The notes beneath the pieces were generated by a model that searched no databases, was not told the origin of the DNA, and saw nothing but the letters and a program-made list of their open reading frames with translations. A stretch of 64,000 nucleotides of DNA, taken from the NCBI RefSeq assembly GCF_000198775.1, contig NC_014722.1:1805386-1869385 (forward strand). The letters are read 5' to 3'. The stretch comes from Mycetohabitans rhizoxinica HKI 454 (GTDB taxonomy: Bacteria > Pseudomonadota > Gammaproteobacteria > Burkholderiales > Burkholderiaceae). This document shows positions 40,924-54,000 of this stretch, piece after piece (positions within the stretch are counted from its first letter, which is position 1; each line of letters opens with the position of its first letter). The position numbers and the translations under genes are program-made.

Positions 40924-43900
40924 AAACATGCCGCGCAGCGTGCTCGCCAGTGGCTCGTCCGCTTCGGCCTGCACATACGCCACCAGTCGCTTGTCCGACC
41001 CCTCACCGGTTGCCAGCACCACCGCATCACGCACCTGCGGGTGCGCCGTTAAGCACGCTTCGATCTCACCCAGCTCAATCCGAAAGCCGCGGATCTTCAC
41101 TTGCTCATCGTTGCGCCCCACAAACTCCAGATGGCCGTCCAGTAAATACCGTGCCAAATCCCCGGTCTTATACAGCCGCGCATCGGCGTCCTCTGAGAAC
41201 GGATCCGGCACAAAGCGCTCGGCGGTCAGCGCCGGGCGGTTCCAATAGCCGCGTGCCACCCCCGCGCCACCAATATACAATTCACCGACCGCACCCAGGG
41301 GCACCGGCTGCCCATGCGCGTCCAACAGATAAATTGTCAGATCCGGAATCCGTGTGCCAATCAGACTGCCCGCTTGCTCGCTATCTTGCTGCCGAAGCGG
41401 CCGATACGTCACATGCACAGTCACTTCGGTAATCCCATACATGTTGATCAATTGCGGATAACGCTCGTCGTGCGTGGCATACCACGCCTGTAAGCTCGTC
41501 GGCTCCAGCGCTTCCCCGCCAAAGATCACATAGCGTAATTGATCTGTTAAGGCGCTGTGTGCTTGGCTGACCATCAACGCCTTAAAGGCACTGGGGGTCT
41601 GATTTAATACGGTGACACCCTGCTCACAGATCAACTGGTAAAAAGCGTCGGCAGAGCGAGCAATGGGATGAGGCACGATGACAAGCTTGCCACCATAACG
41701 CAGTGCGCCCCACAGCTCCCAGACCGAGAAATCAAAGGCAAACGAGTGAAATAGGCACCAAGTATCATGCTCGTTAAAGCCATACCATGGTTGCGTTGCC
41801 TCGAACAGCCGCGCCACTTGGACATGTTCGACCATCACGCCCTTCGGGGTGCCGGTCGAGCCAGACGTATAGATCACATAGGCCAGATGCCGGGCCGTCA
41901 GACCTGCCACCGACGGATTCGTGTCTGGCAACGCCGGCAGGGTAGCCGGATCGAGCACCGTGCACTCGGCCAGCGCTGCTTCGCCTAACGCAGCGCGCCC
42001 AGCCGCATCGGCCAGCACCATGCTCGGCGCCGCATCAGCGAGAATGTACGCCAAGCGCTCGCCCGGATACGCCGGATCGAGCGGCACATAAGCGCCGCCG
42101 GCCTTCAAGATCGCCAATAGCCCCACGACCAGCGCGGCACTGCGCTGCACGCAGATCGCCACCCGCGTGTCCGGCTTGACGCCCAACTCGATCAACTGGT
42201 GTGCGAGGCGATTGGCCTGTGCATTCAGCTCGGCGTAACTGAACGTTTGGTCTTCAAACACCAGCGCTGGCGCCTCGGGCGTGCGCTCGACCTGCGCCTC
42301 AAATAACTGGTGCACGCACACGTGCGACGGATACGCCCGCTGCGTCGCGTTCCATGTCTGCAGCAGCAACTGGCGCTCGGCCTCAGGCAGCACCTGCAAC
42401 TGCTGCACTGCGGTGTCGGGCGCCGCCTCGAGCGCGTCGGCCAAGCTGTGCAGCGCCTGCTGCATATACCCACACACCCGCTCGGGCGCCAGCGGCGGCA
42501 CGCTCTGGGCCGTCAGCTCCAGCGCTTGACCGAAGTCCTCGACCGATAGTGTCAGCGGGTAATTGGTGCGCTCCTGCGCGCTGAGCAGCTCCACACCCGG
42601 TAGCCCGCTGCGCTCATCCGAGCCCATCGCATTGTGCCGGTAATTGAGCAGCGCACTAAAGAGCGGTGTATCGGCCGGCACGCCGCTGCAGCGCTGCGCC
42701 AGCGCCAATGACGCATGCTCGTGTTCCAACAGCGCGGCCAGCCGCGCATGCGTCGCATGCACGGCGGCTTGCACATTGCCGCTCAGGTCCACACGCAGCG
42801 GCAGCGTATTGATAAACAGCCCCATCGCACTGTCGGCCCCCTCACCCGCTTGCATCCGACCGAACAGCACGGTGCCAAACACCACGCGTGGTTGGCCGCT
42901 CGCGCGGGCCAGCACCTGCGCCCACGCCAAGTGACACAGGCTCGCTAAGCTCACGCCCAGGCGCCGCGCGTGCGTGCGCAGCCGATCGTTCAACGCCGAC
43001 GGCAGCATCCGGTGTGACTCGCTCACTTCACTGCCGTCGTGCTGTATCTGCGCGAGCCCAAACGGCAGGGTCGGCTCCACGTCAGCGAGCAGCTCAGTAA
43101 AGAAGTGTTCGTGTTCGGCTTGACTGACACCCAGCCGCGCTTGCGCGACCAGATGACGAAACGGCTGCGCCGGCGACAGGGTGTCGCCTCGCCCCTCGAT
43201 GAACGCCCGCACCTCCGCGTGCATCACCTCTAGCGTCGAGTGATCGCCAATCAAATGGTGCAGCCGCTGCGTAAGCAGCCAGCGACCCGCCCTGTCTTGC
43301 GCAATCGCACAGTGCAGCAGCGGCGCCTGTGTCAGATCCAAGCGCGTGTGACGCGGATCAAAGCGTCGCGCCAATTGCGCCACGATCGGCTCGTCAGCGG
43401 GGTCCAACGTCAGCTCGGTGACCGGCAACTGTGCGTGGCGCCACACCACTTGCGCAGGCGTGGACACGCCTTCCCACACGAACGCGGTGCGCAAAATATC
43501 GTGGCGATCGATCACCTGCTGCAGCGCGTGCAAATACTGGTCAAGCCGCTCATGACTATCGAAAGCCAGCTGCACCATCAGCAGATACGGATCGCCGTCG
43601 CGCGCGAGCAGATGGTGAAACAGCAGCCCGTCTTGCAGCGGCGAGAGCGCATAAATGTCCTGGATATTGGCCACGCCCTGCGGCACCTGCTTAACAATCT
43701 TGTCAATGTCCGCTTGCGTTAGCTCAATGAGCGGCAGCATCGACGGCGTAATCACAGTCGTGTCGGGCGTGATCGCGTTCGCAGGCACCGCCACGTCACG
43801 GCGCTGGCCCAACGACTGCGCCAGCGCACTGAGCGTCGGTGCCTCAAATAGCGCCCGCACCGACACACTCAAGCCCCGGCGCCGCAGACGCTCAATGAGC

Positions 43901-46900
43901 CGCACCGCCAGCAGCGAGTGGCCGCCGAGGGCAAAGAAGCTATCGTGCCGGCCCACTTGCTTTACACCCAAGAGCTCGGCCCAGATTGCCGCCAGCGTCG
44001 TCTCCAGCTCGCCTTGCGGCACTTCATACGCTTGATGCGCTAGCGCCGCCTCATCCGGTGCGGGCAACGCACGCCGATCGAGCTTGCCGTTGGGCGTTAG
44101 CGGCCACGCGTCCACCCGCACGAACGCGCTGGGCACCATATACTCGGGCAGGCTCGCCGCCACCTGCGCGCGCAGGGTGCTCGCGAGCTGCTCATCCGCT
44201 TCGGCCTGCACATACGCCACCAGCCGCTTGTCCGAGCCCTCGCCGCACGCCAGCACCACCGCATCACGCACCTGCGGGTGCGCCGTTAAGCACGCTGCAA
44301 TCTCGCCCAGCTCAATCCGAAAGCCGCGGATCTTGACTTGATCATCGTTGCGCCCCACAAACTCCAGATTGCCGTCCGGTAAATACCGTGCCACATCCCC
44401 GGTCTTATACAGCCGCGCATCGGCGTCCTCTGAGAACGGATCGCGCACAAAGCGCTCGGCCGTCAGTTCAGGGCGGTTCCAATAGCCGCGCGCGACGCCT
44501 GCGCCACCGATGTATAGTTCACCGACTGCACCCAGGGGCACCGGCTGGCCGTGTGCGTCCAGCAAATAAACACGCGTGTTCGCAATGGGTCGGCCAATCG
44601 GGATGCTGGCGTTTCTTTCCGGAACGCACGTGACCTTGTAAATCGTCGCAAACGTGGTGCTCTCGGTTGGACCGTAACCGTTGATCAGCTGCTCAGGAGG
44701 GGACTCGCCCATCACTTGCGCAACCAACCTAGCATCCAACACGTCTCCTCCGACAATTAATGCCTTGAGTTGAGAGAAGGCCGTGTCCACCTGGGCGGCC
44801 ATCTGGTTGAACAAGCCAACGGTGAGCCACAAGATGCTGATGCGCTGTTCGCGCAACGTGTGCGCAAACGCACGGGGCATCAGCACAGTGTCATGATCAA
44901 TCACCACAACGGTGGCGCCATTTAACAGCGGTGCCCACACTTCAAACGTGCTCGCGTCGAAAGCCGGGTTTGCCGCGAACGCCACACGATCATCGGTGCG
45001 AATGTCAACATAGCCATTGTTGATGACCAGCCGCGCAATCGCATAATGCGGCACCATCACGCCTTTCGGCGTGCCGGTTGAACCCGATGTATAGATCACA
45101 TACGCCAGATGGCGAGCCGTCAGCTCGGCTATCGACGGATTGGTGTCCGGCCACGTCGACGGGGTAGCTGGATCGAGCACCGTGCACTCGGCCAGCGCCG
45201 CCTCGCCCAACGCAGCGCGCCCGGCCGCATCGGCCAGCACCATGCTCGGCGCCGCATCGGCGAGGATGTGCGCCAAGCGCTCACTCGGATAGCTCGGATC
45301 CAGCGGCACATACGCGCCCCCAGCCTTCAAAATCGCCAGCACCCCCACGACCAGCGCAGCACTGCGCTGCACGCAGATCGCCACCCGCGTGTCCGGCTTG
45401 ACGCCCAACTCGATCAACTGGTGCGCCAAGCGATTGGCTCGTGCATTGAGCTGCGCATAGCTCAACGTTTGATCCTCATAGACCAGCGCCGGCGCCTCGG
45501 GCGTACGCTCGACCTGCGCCTCAAATAACTGGTGCACGCACACGTGCGACGGATACGCCCGCTGCGTCGCGTTCCATGTCTGCAGCAGCAACTGACGCTC
45601 GGCCGGTGACAGCAACTCAAGCGTTGCGACCGGCTGCTGGGGATGAGCCACCATCGCCTGCAACATGGCCTGCAGATAGCCGACGTGCCGCTCGATCGTG
45701 GATTGGTCGAACAGCGCCGTCGCATACCCTAAGCTACCAGCAATCTCATCGCCTGTCTCAGACAAGTTCAGCTCGAGATCGCACTTTACGGCGTCATACT
45801 CCAGCTCAGCCGGCGTGGCCGTGAGCCCAGGTAGGCGCCACTGCCCTGTCTCATTACTCTGCCACGCCAACATCACTTGAAACAGCGGCGTATAATCCAA
45901 TCGACGCGGCGGCTGCACGATCTCCACCACTTGCTCAAACGGCAGATCTTGATGCGCTTGCGCGTCCAGCATCGTGCGCCGCACGCGCGCGAGCAGCTCT
46001 ACGGTATCGGGTCCACCCGACAGATCCACGCGCAACGCCAGCGTATTGACAAAAAAGCCGATCAACGGCTCGATCTGCGGGTGGTGACGATTGGCGCTGG
46101 GCGTGCCAATGACCACATCACACTGGCCGGACAGGCGCGCGAGCACCGCACTCCATGCCGCGAGCACTGTCATAAATAGCGTCGTGCCATGCTTAGCGCT
46201 TAAACGCTTGAGCGCTTGCGTCGTGGCCGCATCAATGCGCACCGGCACCTGTGCGCCGGCAAACGACTGTTGCGCCGAGCGTGGCCGGTCGGTCGGCAGC
46301 GCCAGCAGCACCGGCGCGTCGGCGAGCGTCGCGCGCCAGTAGTCGCTTTGCACCTGCAGCCGCTCACCCGTGAGCCACTGTCGTTGCCACGCCGCATAGT
46401 CCGGATACTGAACCGACAGCGGCGGCAGCGCAGCGGCTTGCGCCCCAACGCTCGCCGCGTACAGTGCACTCAACTCGCGCGCGAGCACGCCAAGCGACCA
46501 GCCGTCCGACACAATATGGTGCTGCACGAGTAACATCACGTGCTCGTCATCGGCCAATTGCATGCCGCATGCGTGGATCAACGGGCCCTGCGCCAGATCG
46601 AACGGCGCGTGCGCGGCTTCGTGACGCAAGCGTGCCAGTTGCGCCTGCGCATTTGGCACACCACGCAGATCATGCCAGCGCAGCGGCACGCCCGTGTCCG
46701 CCGGCAGCAACTGCACCTGCGGCTGACCGGCGACGCTCACAAACGTCGAGCGCAGCGCTTCGTGACGCGCCCACAGCACATCGAGCGCCTGTTGCCAGGC
46801 CGCTCGATCCAGTGGCCCGCGCACGTGCAGCGCCAGCGGCGTATGATACGACTCACTGGCCCCATCGAGCTGCGCGAGAAACCACAACCGCTGCTGCGCG

Positions 46901-48027
46901 AACGATAGCGGCAGACTGCCTTCGCGTGACACCGGTGTGATCTCGGGCAGCGCATCGGTGCCTTGTTGCAAGTGGGCTTCGAGCGCCGCGGCAAACGCGG
47001 CCAACGTCGGCGCCGCGAACAAGGTCGCCAGCGGCACATCAGCGCCCAGCCCGCTGACCCGGTTCATCAACCGCACCGCCAGCAGCGAGTGGCCCCCGAG
47101 CGCAAAGAAGTTGTCGTGCCGACCCACCCGCTTCACACCCAAGAGCTCGGCCCAGATTGCCGCGAGCGTCGTCTCCAGCTCGCCTTGCGGCGCTTCATAC
47201 GCTTGATGTGCCCGCGCCTCGTCATCCGGTGCGGGCAGTGCACGCCGATCGAGCTTGCCGTTCGGTGTCAGTGGCCAAGCGTCCACCCGCACAAACGCAC
47301 TGGGCACCATATACTCGGGCAGGCTCGCCGCCACCTGCGCGCGCAAGGTGCTCGCCAGTGGCTCGTCCGCTTCGGCCCGCACATACGCCACCAGCCGCTT
47401 GTCCGACCCCTCACCGCACGCGAGCACCACTGCATCCTGCACCTGCGGGTGCGCCGTTAAGCACGCTGCGATCTCGCCCAGTTCAATCCGAAAACCGCGG
47501 ATCTTGACTTGCTCATCGTTGCGCCCCACGAACTCCAGATGGCCGTCCGGTAAATACCGTGCCAAATCCCCAGTCTTGTACAGCCGTGCATCGGCATCCT
47601 CTGAGAACGGATCCGGCACAAAGCGCTCGGCGGTCAGCGCCGGGCGGTTCCAATAGCCGCGTGCCACCCCCGCGCCACCAATATACAATTCACCGACCGC
47701 ACCCAGGGGCACCGGCTGGCTGTGTGCGTCCAGCAAATAAACACGCGTGTTCGCAATGGGTCGGCCAATCGGGATGCTGGCGTTTCTTTCCGGAACGCAC
47801 GTGACCTTGTAAATCGTCGCAAACGTGGTGCTCTCGGTCGGACCGTAACCGTTGATCAGTTGCTCAGGAGGGGACTCGCGCATCACTTGCGCAACCCACC
47901 TCGCATCCAACACGTCTCCTCCGACAATCAATGCCTTGAGTTGAGAGAAGGCCATGTCCACCTGTGCGGCCATCTGATTGAACAAGCCAACGGTGAGCCA
48001 CAAAATGCTGATGCGCTGTTCGCGCAA
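40861..48027 (-). CDS. NRPS, middle part: A3 (rest), T3, module 4 and C/E5-A5
   Basis: A 2388-residue open frame, the middle of the single NRPS. It opens inside A3 ([18 protein letters not shown]), just after an extra C near 48041, and closes in the tail of A5 after a missing base near 40931. Approximate residues: A3 remainder, pocket half WIGGTF; T3 at 311; C4 with HHIVSDG at 505; A4 P-loop at 982, pocket DAFWIGGTF, valine; T4 at 1368; C5 with HHLLARDGD at 1470 and HHLIGDH at 1592, a dual condensation/epimerisation domain acting on Val4; A5 at 2056, pocket DFWNIGMVH, the classic threonine code. The last 23 residues after ASTLR are out-of-frame translation. No ribosome binding site supports separate initiation. 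Confidence 0.95.
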   Translation of the reverse strand: MREQRISILWLTVGLFNQMAAQVDMAFSQLKALIVGGDVLDARWVAQVMRESPPEQLINGYGPTESTTFATIYKVTCVPERNASIPIGRPIANTRVYLLDAHSQPVPLGAVGELYIGGAGVARGYWNRPALTAERFVPDPFSEDADARLYKTGDLARYLPDGHLEFVGRNDEQVKIRGFRIELGEIAACLTAHPQVQDAVVLACGEGSDKRLVAYVRAEADEPLASTLRAQVAASLPEYMVPSAFVRVDAWPLTPNGKLDRRALPAPDDEARAHQAYEAPQGELETTLAAIWAELLGVKRVGRHDNFFALGGHSLLAVRLMNRVSGLGADVPLATLFAAPTLAAFAAALEAHLQQGTDALPEITPVSREGSLPLSFAQQRLWFLAQLDGASESYHTPLALHVRGPLDRAAWQQALDVLWARHEALRSTFVSVAGQPQVQLLPADTGVPLRWHDLRGVPNAQAQLARLRHEAAHAPFDLAQGPLIHACGMQLADDEHVMLLVQHHIVSDGWSLGVLARELSALYAASVGAQAAALPPLSVQYPDYAAWQRQWLTGERLQVQSDYWRATLADAPVLLALPTDRPRSAQQSFAGAQVPVRIDAATTQALKRLSAKHGTTLFMTVLAAWSAVLARLSGQCDVVIGTPSANRHHPQIEPLIGFFVNTLALRVDLSGGPDTVELLARVRRTMLDAQAHQDLPFEQVVEIVQPPRRLDYTPLFQVMLAWQSNETGQWRLPGLTATPAELEYDAVKCDLELNLSETGDEIAGSLGYATALFDQSTIERHVGYLQAMLQAMVAHPQQPVATLELLSPAERQLLLQTWNATQRAYPSHVCVHQLFEAQVERTPEAPALVYEDQTLSYAQLNARANRLAHQLIELGVKPDTRVAICVQRSAALVVGVLAILKAGGAYVPLDPSYPSERLAHILADAAPSMVLADAAGRAALGEAALAECTVLDPATPSTWPDTNPSIAELTARHLAYVIYTSGSTGTPKGVMVPHYAIARLVINNGYVDIRTDDRVAFAANPAFDASTFEVWAPLLNGATVVVIDHDTVLMPRAFAHTLREQRISILWLTVGLFNQMAAQVDTAFSQLKALIVGGDVLDARLVAQVMGESPPEQLINGYGPTESTTFATIYKVTCVPERNASIPIGRPIANTRVYLLDAHGQPVPLGAVGELYIGGAGVARGYWNRPELTAERFVRDPFSEDADARLYKTGDVARYLPDGNLEFVGRNDDQVKIRGFRIELGEIAACLTAHPQVRDAVVLACGEGSDKRLVAYVQAEADEQLASTLRAQVAASLPEYMVPSAFVRVDAWPLTPNGKLDRRALPAPDEAALAHQAYEVPQGELETTLAAIWAELLGVKQVGRHDSFFALGGHSLLAVRLIERLRRRGLSVSVRALFEAPTLSALAQSLGQRRDVAVPANAITPDTTVITPSMLPLIELTQADIDKIVKQVPQGVANIQDIYALSPLQDGLLFHHLLARDGDPYLLMVQLAFDSHERLDQYLHALQQVIDRHDILRTAFVWEGVSTPAQVVWRHAQLPVTELTLDPADEPIVAQLARRFDPRHTRLDLTQAPLLHCAIAQDRAGRWLLTQRLHHLIGDHSTLEVMHAEVRAFIEGRGDTLSPAQPFRHLVAQARLGVSQAEHEHFFTELLADVEPTLPFGLAQIQHDGSEVSESHRMLPSALNDRLRTHARRLGVSLASLCHLAWAQVLARASGQPRVVFGTVLFGRMQAGEGADSAMGLFINTLPLRVDLSGNVQAAVHATHARLAALLEHEHASLALAQRCSGVPADTPLFSALLNYRHNAMGSDERSGLPGVELLSAQERTNYPLTLSVEDFGQALELTAQSVPPLAPERVCGYMQQALHSLADALEAAPDTAVQQLQVLPEAERQLLLQTWNATQRAYPSHVCVHQLFEAQVERTPEAPALVFEDQTFSYAELNAQANRLAHQLIELGVKPDTRVAICVQRSAALVVGLLAILKAGGAYVPLDPAYPGERLAYILADAAPSMVLADAAGRAALGEAALAECTVLDPATLPALPDTNPSVAGLTARHLAYVIYTSGSTGTPKGVMVEHVQVARLFEATQPWYGFNEHDTWCLFHSFAFDFSVWELWGALRYGGKLVIVPHPIARSADAFYQLICEQGVTVLNQTPSAFKALMVSQAHSALTDQLRYVIFGGEALEPTSLQAWYATHDERYPQLINMYGITEVTVHVTYRPLRQQDSEQAGSLIGTRIPDLTIYLLDAHGQPVPLGAVGELYIGGAGVARGYWNRPALTAERFVPDPFSEDADARLYKTGDLARYLLDGHLEFVGRNDEQVKIRGFRIELGEIEACLTAHPQVRDAVVLATGEGSDKRLVAYVQAEADEPLASTLRGMFRPACPSIWCPVRLCGWTRGR

Positions 48028-48040
48028 CGTGTGCGCAAAC
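46437..48040. repeat. NRPS internal long repeat B, copy 1 (A3 core through C4)
   Basis: About 1.6 kb nearly identical to 52828-54430 (offset 6391). The extra C that breaks the frame lies at its right edge near 48041. Coding content is the valine A-domain core, the T domain and the start of a C domain. Confidence 0.85.
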
Positions 48041-51000
48041 CGCAGCGGGCATCAGCACCGTGTCATGATCAATCACCACAACGGTGGCGCCATTTAACAG
48101 CGGTGCCCACACTTCAAACGTGCTCGCGTCGAAAGCCGGGTTTGCCGCGAACGCCACACGATCACCGGTGCGAATGTCAACATAGCCATTGTTGATGACC
48201 AGCCGCGCAATCGCATAATGCGGCACCATCACGCCTTTCGGCGTGCCGGTTGAACCCGATGTATAGATCACATACGCCAGATGGCGAGCCGTCAGCTCGG
48301 CTATCGACGGATTGGTGTCCGGCCACGTCGACGGGGTAGCTGGATCGAGCACCGTGCACTCGGCCAGCGCCGCCTCGCCCAACGCAGCGCGCCCCACCGC
48401 ATCCGCGAGCACCATGCTCGGTGCCGCATCGGTGAGGATGTGCGCCAAGCGCTCACCCGGATAGGCGGGATCGAGCGGCACATAGGCGCCACCCGCTTTG
48501 AGGATCGCCAGCAGCCCCACAACTAGCGCCGGCGAGCGCTCAACGCAGATCGCCACCCGGATGTCTGGCTTGACACCCAGCTCGATCAACTGGTGCGCCA
48601 AGCGATTAGCTTGTGCGTTCAGCTGCGCATAGCTCAGTGTCTGCGCTTCATATACCAGCGCTGGCGCCTCGGGCGTGCGCTCGACCTGCGCCTCAAACAA
48701 CTGGTGCACACACCGATGTTTCGGATAGTCCCGCTGCGTCGCATTCCACGTGTCAAGCAGCAACTGACGCTCGGCCGGTGACAGCAACTCAAGCGTTGCA
48801 ACCGGCTGCTGGGGGCGAGCCACCATGGCGCGCAACATCGTCTGTAGATACCCGACGTGCCGCTCGATCGTCGCGTGATCGAACAGCGCCGTCGCATACC
48901 CTAAGCGGCCAACGACCTCCTCACCTGCCTCAGATAAGTTCAGCTCGAGATCGAACTTCACGACCTCATACTCCAGCTCAGCCGGCGTGGTCGTGAGCCC
49001 GGGTAGGCGCCACTCGCCTGGCGCATTACTCTGCCACGCCAACATCACTTGAAACAGCGGCGTATGATTTAATCGACGCGGCGGCTGCACGATCTCCACC
49101 ACTTGCTCGAACGGTAAATCCTGATGCGCTTGCGCATCGAGTGTCGTGCGCCGCACGCGCGCGAGCAGCTCTGCGGTATCCGGCTCGCCCGACAAATCCA
49201 TGCGCAACGCCAACGTATTGACAAAAAAGCCAATCAACGGCTCGATTTGCGGGTGGTTACGATGGGCGCTGGGCGTGCCGATGACCACGTCGTGCTGGCC
49301 TGACAGGCGCGCGAGCACCGCGCTCCATGCGGCGAGCACCGTCATAAATAGCGTCGTGCCATGCTCAGCGCTTAAGCGCTTGAGCGCTTGCGTGGTCGAT
49401 GCATCGATCTGCACCGGCACCTGCGCGCCGGCAAATGACTGTTGTGCCGGGCGCGGCCGATCGGTCGGTAGTTCAAGCAGCACCGGCGCGTCGGCGAGCG
49501 TCGCGCGCCAGTAGTTGCTTTGCGCCTGCAGCCGCTCACCCGTGAGCCACTGTCGTTGCCACGCCGCATAGTCCGGATACTGAACCGACAGCGGCGGTAG
49601 CGCATCGGCTTGCACCCCCATGCTCGCCGCGTACAGTGCACTTAACTCGCGCGTGAGTACCCCAAGCGACCAGCCGTCCGACACAATATGGTGCTGTGTG
49701 AGCACGCACTGATAGTTGTCATCGGCGAGCTGAACGACGCATGCGCGCATCAGCGGCCCGCACGCCAGATCGAATGGCGCGTGCGCGGCTTCGTGACGCA
49801 AGCGTGCCAGTTGTGCCTGCGCATCCGGCGCCCCACGCAGATCATGCCAGCGCAGCGGCACGCCCCTGTCCGCCGGCAGCAGCCGCACCTGCGGCTGCCC
49901 CTCGACGCTTACAAACGTCGAGCGCAGCGCTTCGTGACGCGCCCACAGCACATCGAGCGCCTGTTGCCAGGCCGCTCGATCCAGTGGCCCGCGCACATGC
50001 AGCGCCAGCGGCATATGATACGTCTCACTGACCCCATCGAGCTGCGTGAGGAACCACAGTCGCTGCTGCGCGAACGACAGCGGCAAATGGCCTTCGCGTG
50101 AGACCGGCGTGATCTCGGGGAGCGTATCGGTGCCTTGTTGCAGATGGGCTTCGAGCGCCGCGGCAAACGCGGCCAATGTGGGCGTGGCGAACAAGGCGGC
50201 CAGCGGCACGTCAGCACCCAGCCCGCTGATCCGGTTCATCAACCGCACCGCCAGCAGCGAGTGGCCCCCGAGCGCAAAGAAGCTGTCGTGCCGACCCACA
50301 CGCTTCACACCCAAGAGCTCGGCCCAGATTGCCGCGAGCGTCGTCTCCAGCTCGCCTTGCGGCGCTTCATACGCTTGATGTGCCCGCGCCTCGTCATCCG
50401 GTGCGGGCAGTGCACGCCGATCGAGCTTGCCGTTGGGCGTTAGCGGCCACGCGTCCAGCCGCACAAACGCACTGGGCACCATATACTCGGGCAGGCGGGC
50501 CGAAACATGCGCGCGCAGCGTGCTCGCCAGTGGCTCGTCCGCTTCGGCCTGCACATACGCCACCAGTCGCTTGTCCGACCCCTCACCGGTTGCCAGCACC
50601 ACCGCATCACGCACCTGCGGGTGCGCCGTTAAGCACGCTTCGATCTCACCCAGCTCAATCCGAAAGCCGCGGATCTTCACTTGCTCATCGTTGCGCCCCA
50701 CAAACTCCAGATGGCCGTCCAGTAAATACCGCGCCAAATCCCCGGTCTTATACATTCGCGCATCGGGCTCGTCCACGAACGGATCGCGCACAAAACGCTC
50801 GGCGGTCAACTCCGGTCGGTTCCAATATCCGCGTGCCACCCCCGCGCCACCAATATATAACTCACCGACCGCGCCTAATGGCACTGGCTGGCCATGCGTA
50901 TCAAGCAGATAAACGCGCGTGTTTACAATGGGTCGCCCAATTGGAATAGTGTTTTCTGCGCACGCTGCGGGGCACGTCCAAAACGTTGTACCAAGGGCAT

Positions 51001-54000
51001 TTTCAGTGGGGCCATACAAATTGTGAACTTGCGCGTCAGGCAGCAGCGTTTGACACCGCTGGGCAGTCGCACCGGGCAGCGCTTCACCACTGCAAATCAA
51101 ATGCTTCACCGATGTGCAGCGCTGAACACCTTCCGTATCCAAAAAAATGCTGAGCATGGATGGTACAAAGTAAACCGTCGTGATGCGCTGCCGGGCAATG
51201 AGATCCATCAAGGCAACCGGCTCTTTATGAACGTCGGCGTCTGCTACCACAAGGGTCGCGCCATTGAGCAACGTCCCAAAGAGTTCCCAGATTGAGATAT
51301 CAAAGTTAAAGGGTGTTTTTTGGAGAACGCGATCGGCAGGCGTCAGACTATAACCGCGTTGCCGCTCAATCAGCGCCTGATCTTCATTTAGCGTACCGTT
51401 AGACTGTGTCACCTCGAATAAGCGTGTAATTTGCACATGTTCGATCATCACGCCCTTCGGCTTGCCGGTGGAGCCAGACGTGTAGATGACATAGGCAAGA
51501 TGGCGAGGAGTCAGCTCGGCTACCCGTGGATTGGGTACAGCTTGATCGAGCAGTACCTCAGGCTCAAGTACGGTTCGGCACGCAAGCGCCGCTTCCCCCA
51601 ACGTGGCCCTGCCCGTTGCATCAGCTAGGACGATCGTTGGTGCTGCATCATTCAGAATATGTGCAAGGCGCTCGGACGGATACGCAGGATCAAGTGGCAC
51701 ACAAGCGCCGCCAGCCTTCACGATCGCCAATAGCCCCACGACCATTGCCGGCGAGCGCTCGACGCAGATTGCCACTCGTGCATCCGGCTCAACACCCAAT
51801 TCAATGAGCCGATGTGCAAGGCGATTGGCCCGTGCATTGAGCTGCGCATAGCTTAGTGTCTGCTCTTCATACACCAGCGCAGTAGCATCGGGACTGCGCT
51901 CGACCTGCGCCTCGAACAGCTGATGAAGGCACGGGTGCGCTGGATAGGGGGCTGTTGTCGTGTTCCATGTCTGCAGCAACAACTGACGCTCGGCCGGTGA
52001 CAGCAACTCAAGCGTTGCGACCGGCTGCTGGGGATGAGCCGCCATCGCCTGCAACATCGTCGTCAGATACCCAACGTGCCGCTCAATCGTCGCGGGGTCA
52101 AACAACGCGCTCGCATAGCACAATGCCCCAATAATCTCCTCGCCTGCTTCATACAGGTGCATTTCCAAGTCAAACCGGACCCTGTCGTAATCGAGCTCGG
52201 CAGGCGTGACATCCAGTCCGGGTAAGCGCCACTGCCCTGTCTCATTACTCTGCCACGCCAACATCACTTGAAACAGCGGCGTATGATTCAATCGACGCGG
52301 CGGCTGCACGATCTCCACGACTTGCTCAAACGGCAGATCCTGATGCGCTTGTGCGTCGAGTGTCGTGCGCCGCACGCGCGCGAGCAGCTCTACGGTATCG
52401 GGCTCGTCCGACAAATCCACGCGCAACGCCAGCGTATTGACAAAAAAACCAATCAACGGCTCAATCTGTGGATGGTGACGATTAGCGCTGGGCGTGCCGA
52501 TGACCACATCACACTGGCCGGACAGGCGCGCGAGCACCGCGCTCCACGCCGCGAGCACCGTCATAAATAGCGTCGTGCCGTACTCCCCACTTAAGCGCTT
52601 GAGCGCTTGCGTCGTGGCCGCATCCATGCGCATCGGCACCTGTGCGCCGGCAAACGACTGTTGCCCCGAGCGTGGCCGGTCGGTCGGCAGCGCCAGCAGC
52701 ACCGGCGCGTCGGCGAGCGTCGCGCGCCAGTAGTTGCTTTGCGCCTGCAGCCGCTCGCCCGTGAGCCACTGTCGTTGCCACGCCGCATAGTCCGGATACT
52801 GAACCGACAGCGGCGGTAGCGCATCGGCTTGCGCCCCAACGCTCGCCGCGTACAGTGCACTCAACTCGCGCGCGAGCACGCCAAGCGACCAGCCGTCCGA
52901 CACAATATGGTGCTGCACGAGTAACATCACGTGCTCGTCATCGGCCAATTGCATGCCGCATGCGTGGATCAACGGGCCCTGCGCCAGATCGAACGGCGCG
53001 TGCGCGGCTTCGTGACGCAAGCGTGCCAGTTGCGCCTGCGCATTTGGCACACCACGCAGATCATGCCAGCGCAGCGGCACGCCCGTGTCCGCCGGCAGCA
53101 ACTGCACCTGCGGCTGACCGGCGACGCTCACAAACGTCGAGCGCAACGCTTCGTGACGCGCCCACAGCACATCGAGCGCCTGTTGCCAGGCCGCTCGATC
53201 CAGTGGCCCGCGCACGTGCAGCGCCAGCGGCGTATGATACGACTCACTGGCCCCATCGAGCTGCGCGAGAAACCACAACCGCTGCTGCGCGAACGATAGC
53301 GGCAGACTGCCTTCGCGTGACACCGGTGTGATCTCGGGCAGCGCATCGGTGCCTTGTTGCAAGTGGGCTTCGAGCGCCGCGGCAAACGCGGCCAACGTCG
53401 GCGCCGCGAACAAGGTCGCCAGCGGCACATCAGCGCCCAGCCCGCTGACCCGGTTCATCAACCGCACCGCCAGCAGCGAGTGGCCCCCGAGCGCAAAGAA
53501 GTTGTCGTGCCGACCCACCCGCTTCACACCCAAGAGCTCGGCCCAGATTGCCGCGAGCGTCGTCTCCAGCTCGCCTTGCGGCGCTTCATACGCTTGATGT
53601 GCCCGCGCCTCGTCATCCGGTGCGGGCAGTGCACGCCGATCGAGCTTGCCGTTCGGTGTCAGTGGCCAAGCGTCCACCCGCACAAACGCACTGGGCACCA
53701 TATACTCGGGCAGGCTCGCCGCCACCTGCGCGCGCAAGGTGCTCGCCAGTGGCTCGTCCGCTTCGGCCCGCACATACGCCACCAGCCGCTTGTCCGACCC
53801 CTCACCGCACGCGAGCACCACTGCATCCTGCACCTGCGGGTGCGCCGTTAAGCACGCTGCGATCTCGCCCAGTTCAATCCGAAAACCGCGGATCTTGACT
53901 TGCTCATCGTTGCGCCCCACGAACTCCAGATGGCCGTCCGGTAAATACCGTGCCAAATCCCCAGTCTTGTACAGCCGTGCATCGGCATCCTCTGAGAACG

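Noticed and set aside
40861..48027. Three separate NRPS proteins as a natural multi-protein assembly line
   Set aside because: The breaks fall inside A domains, no docking domains or RBS are present, and single-base indels relative to sister copies explain them.
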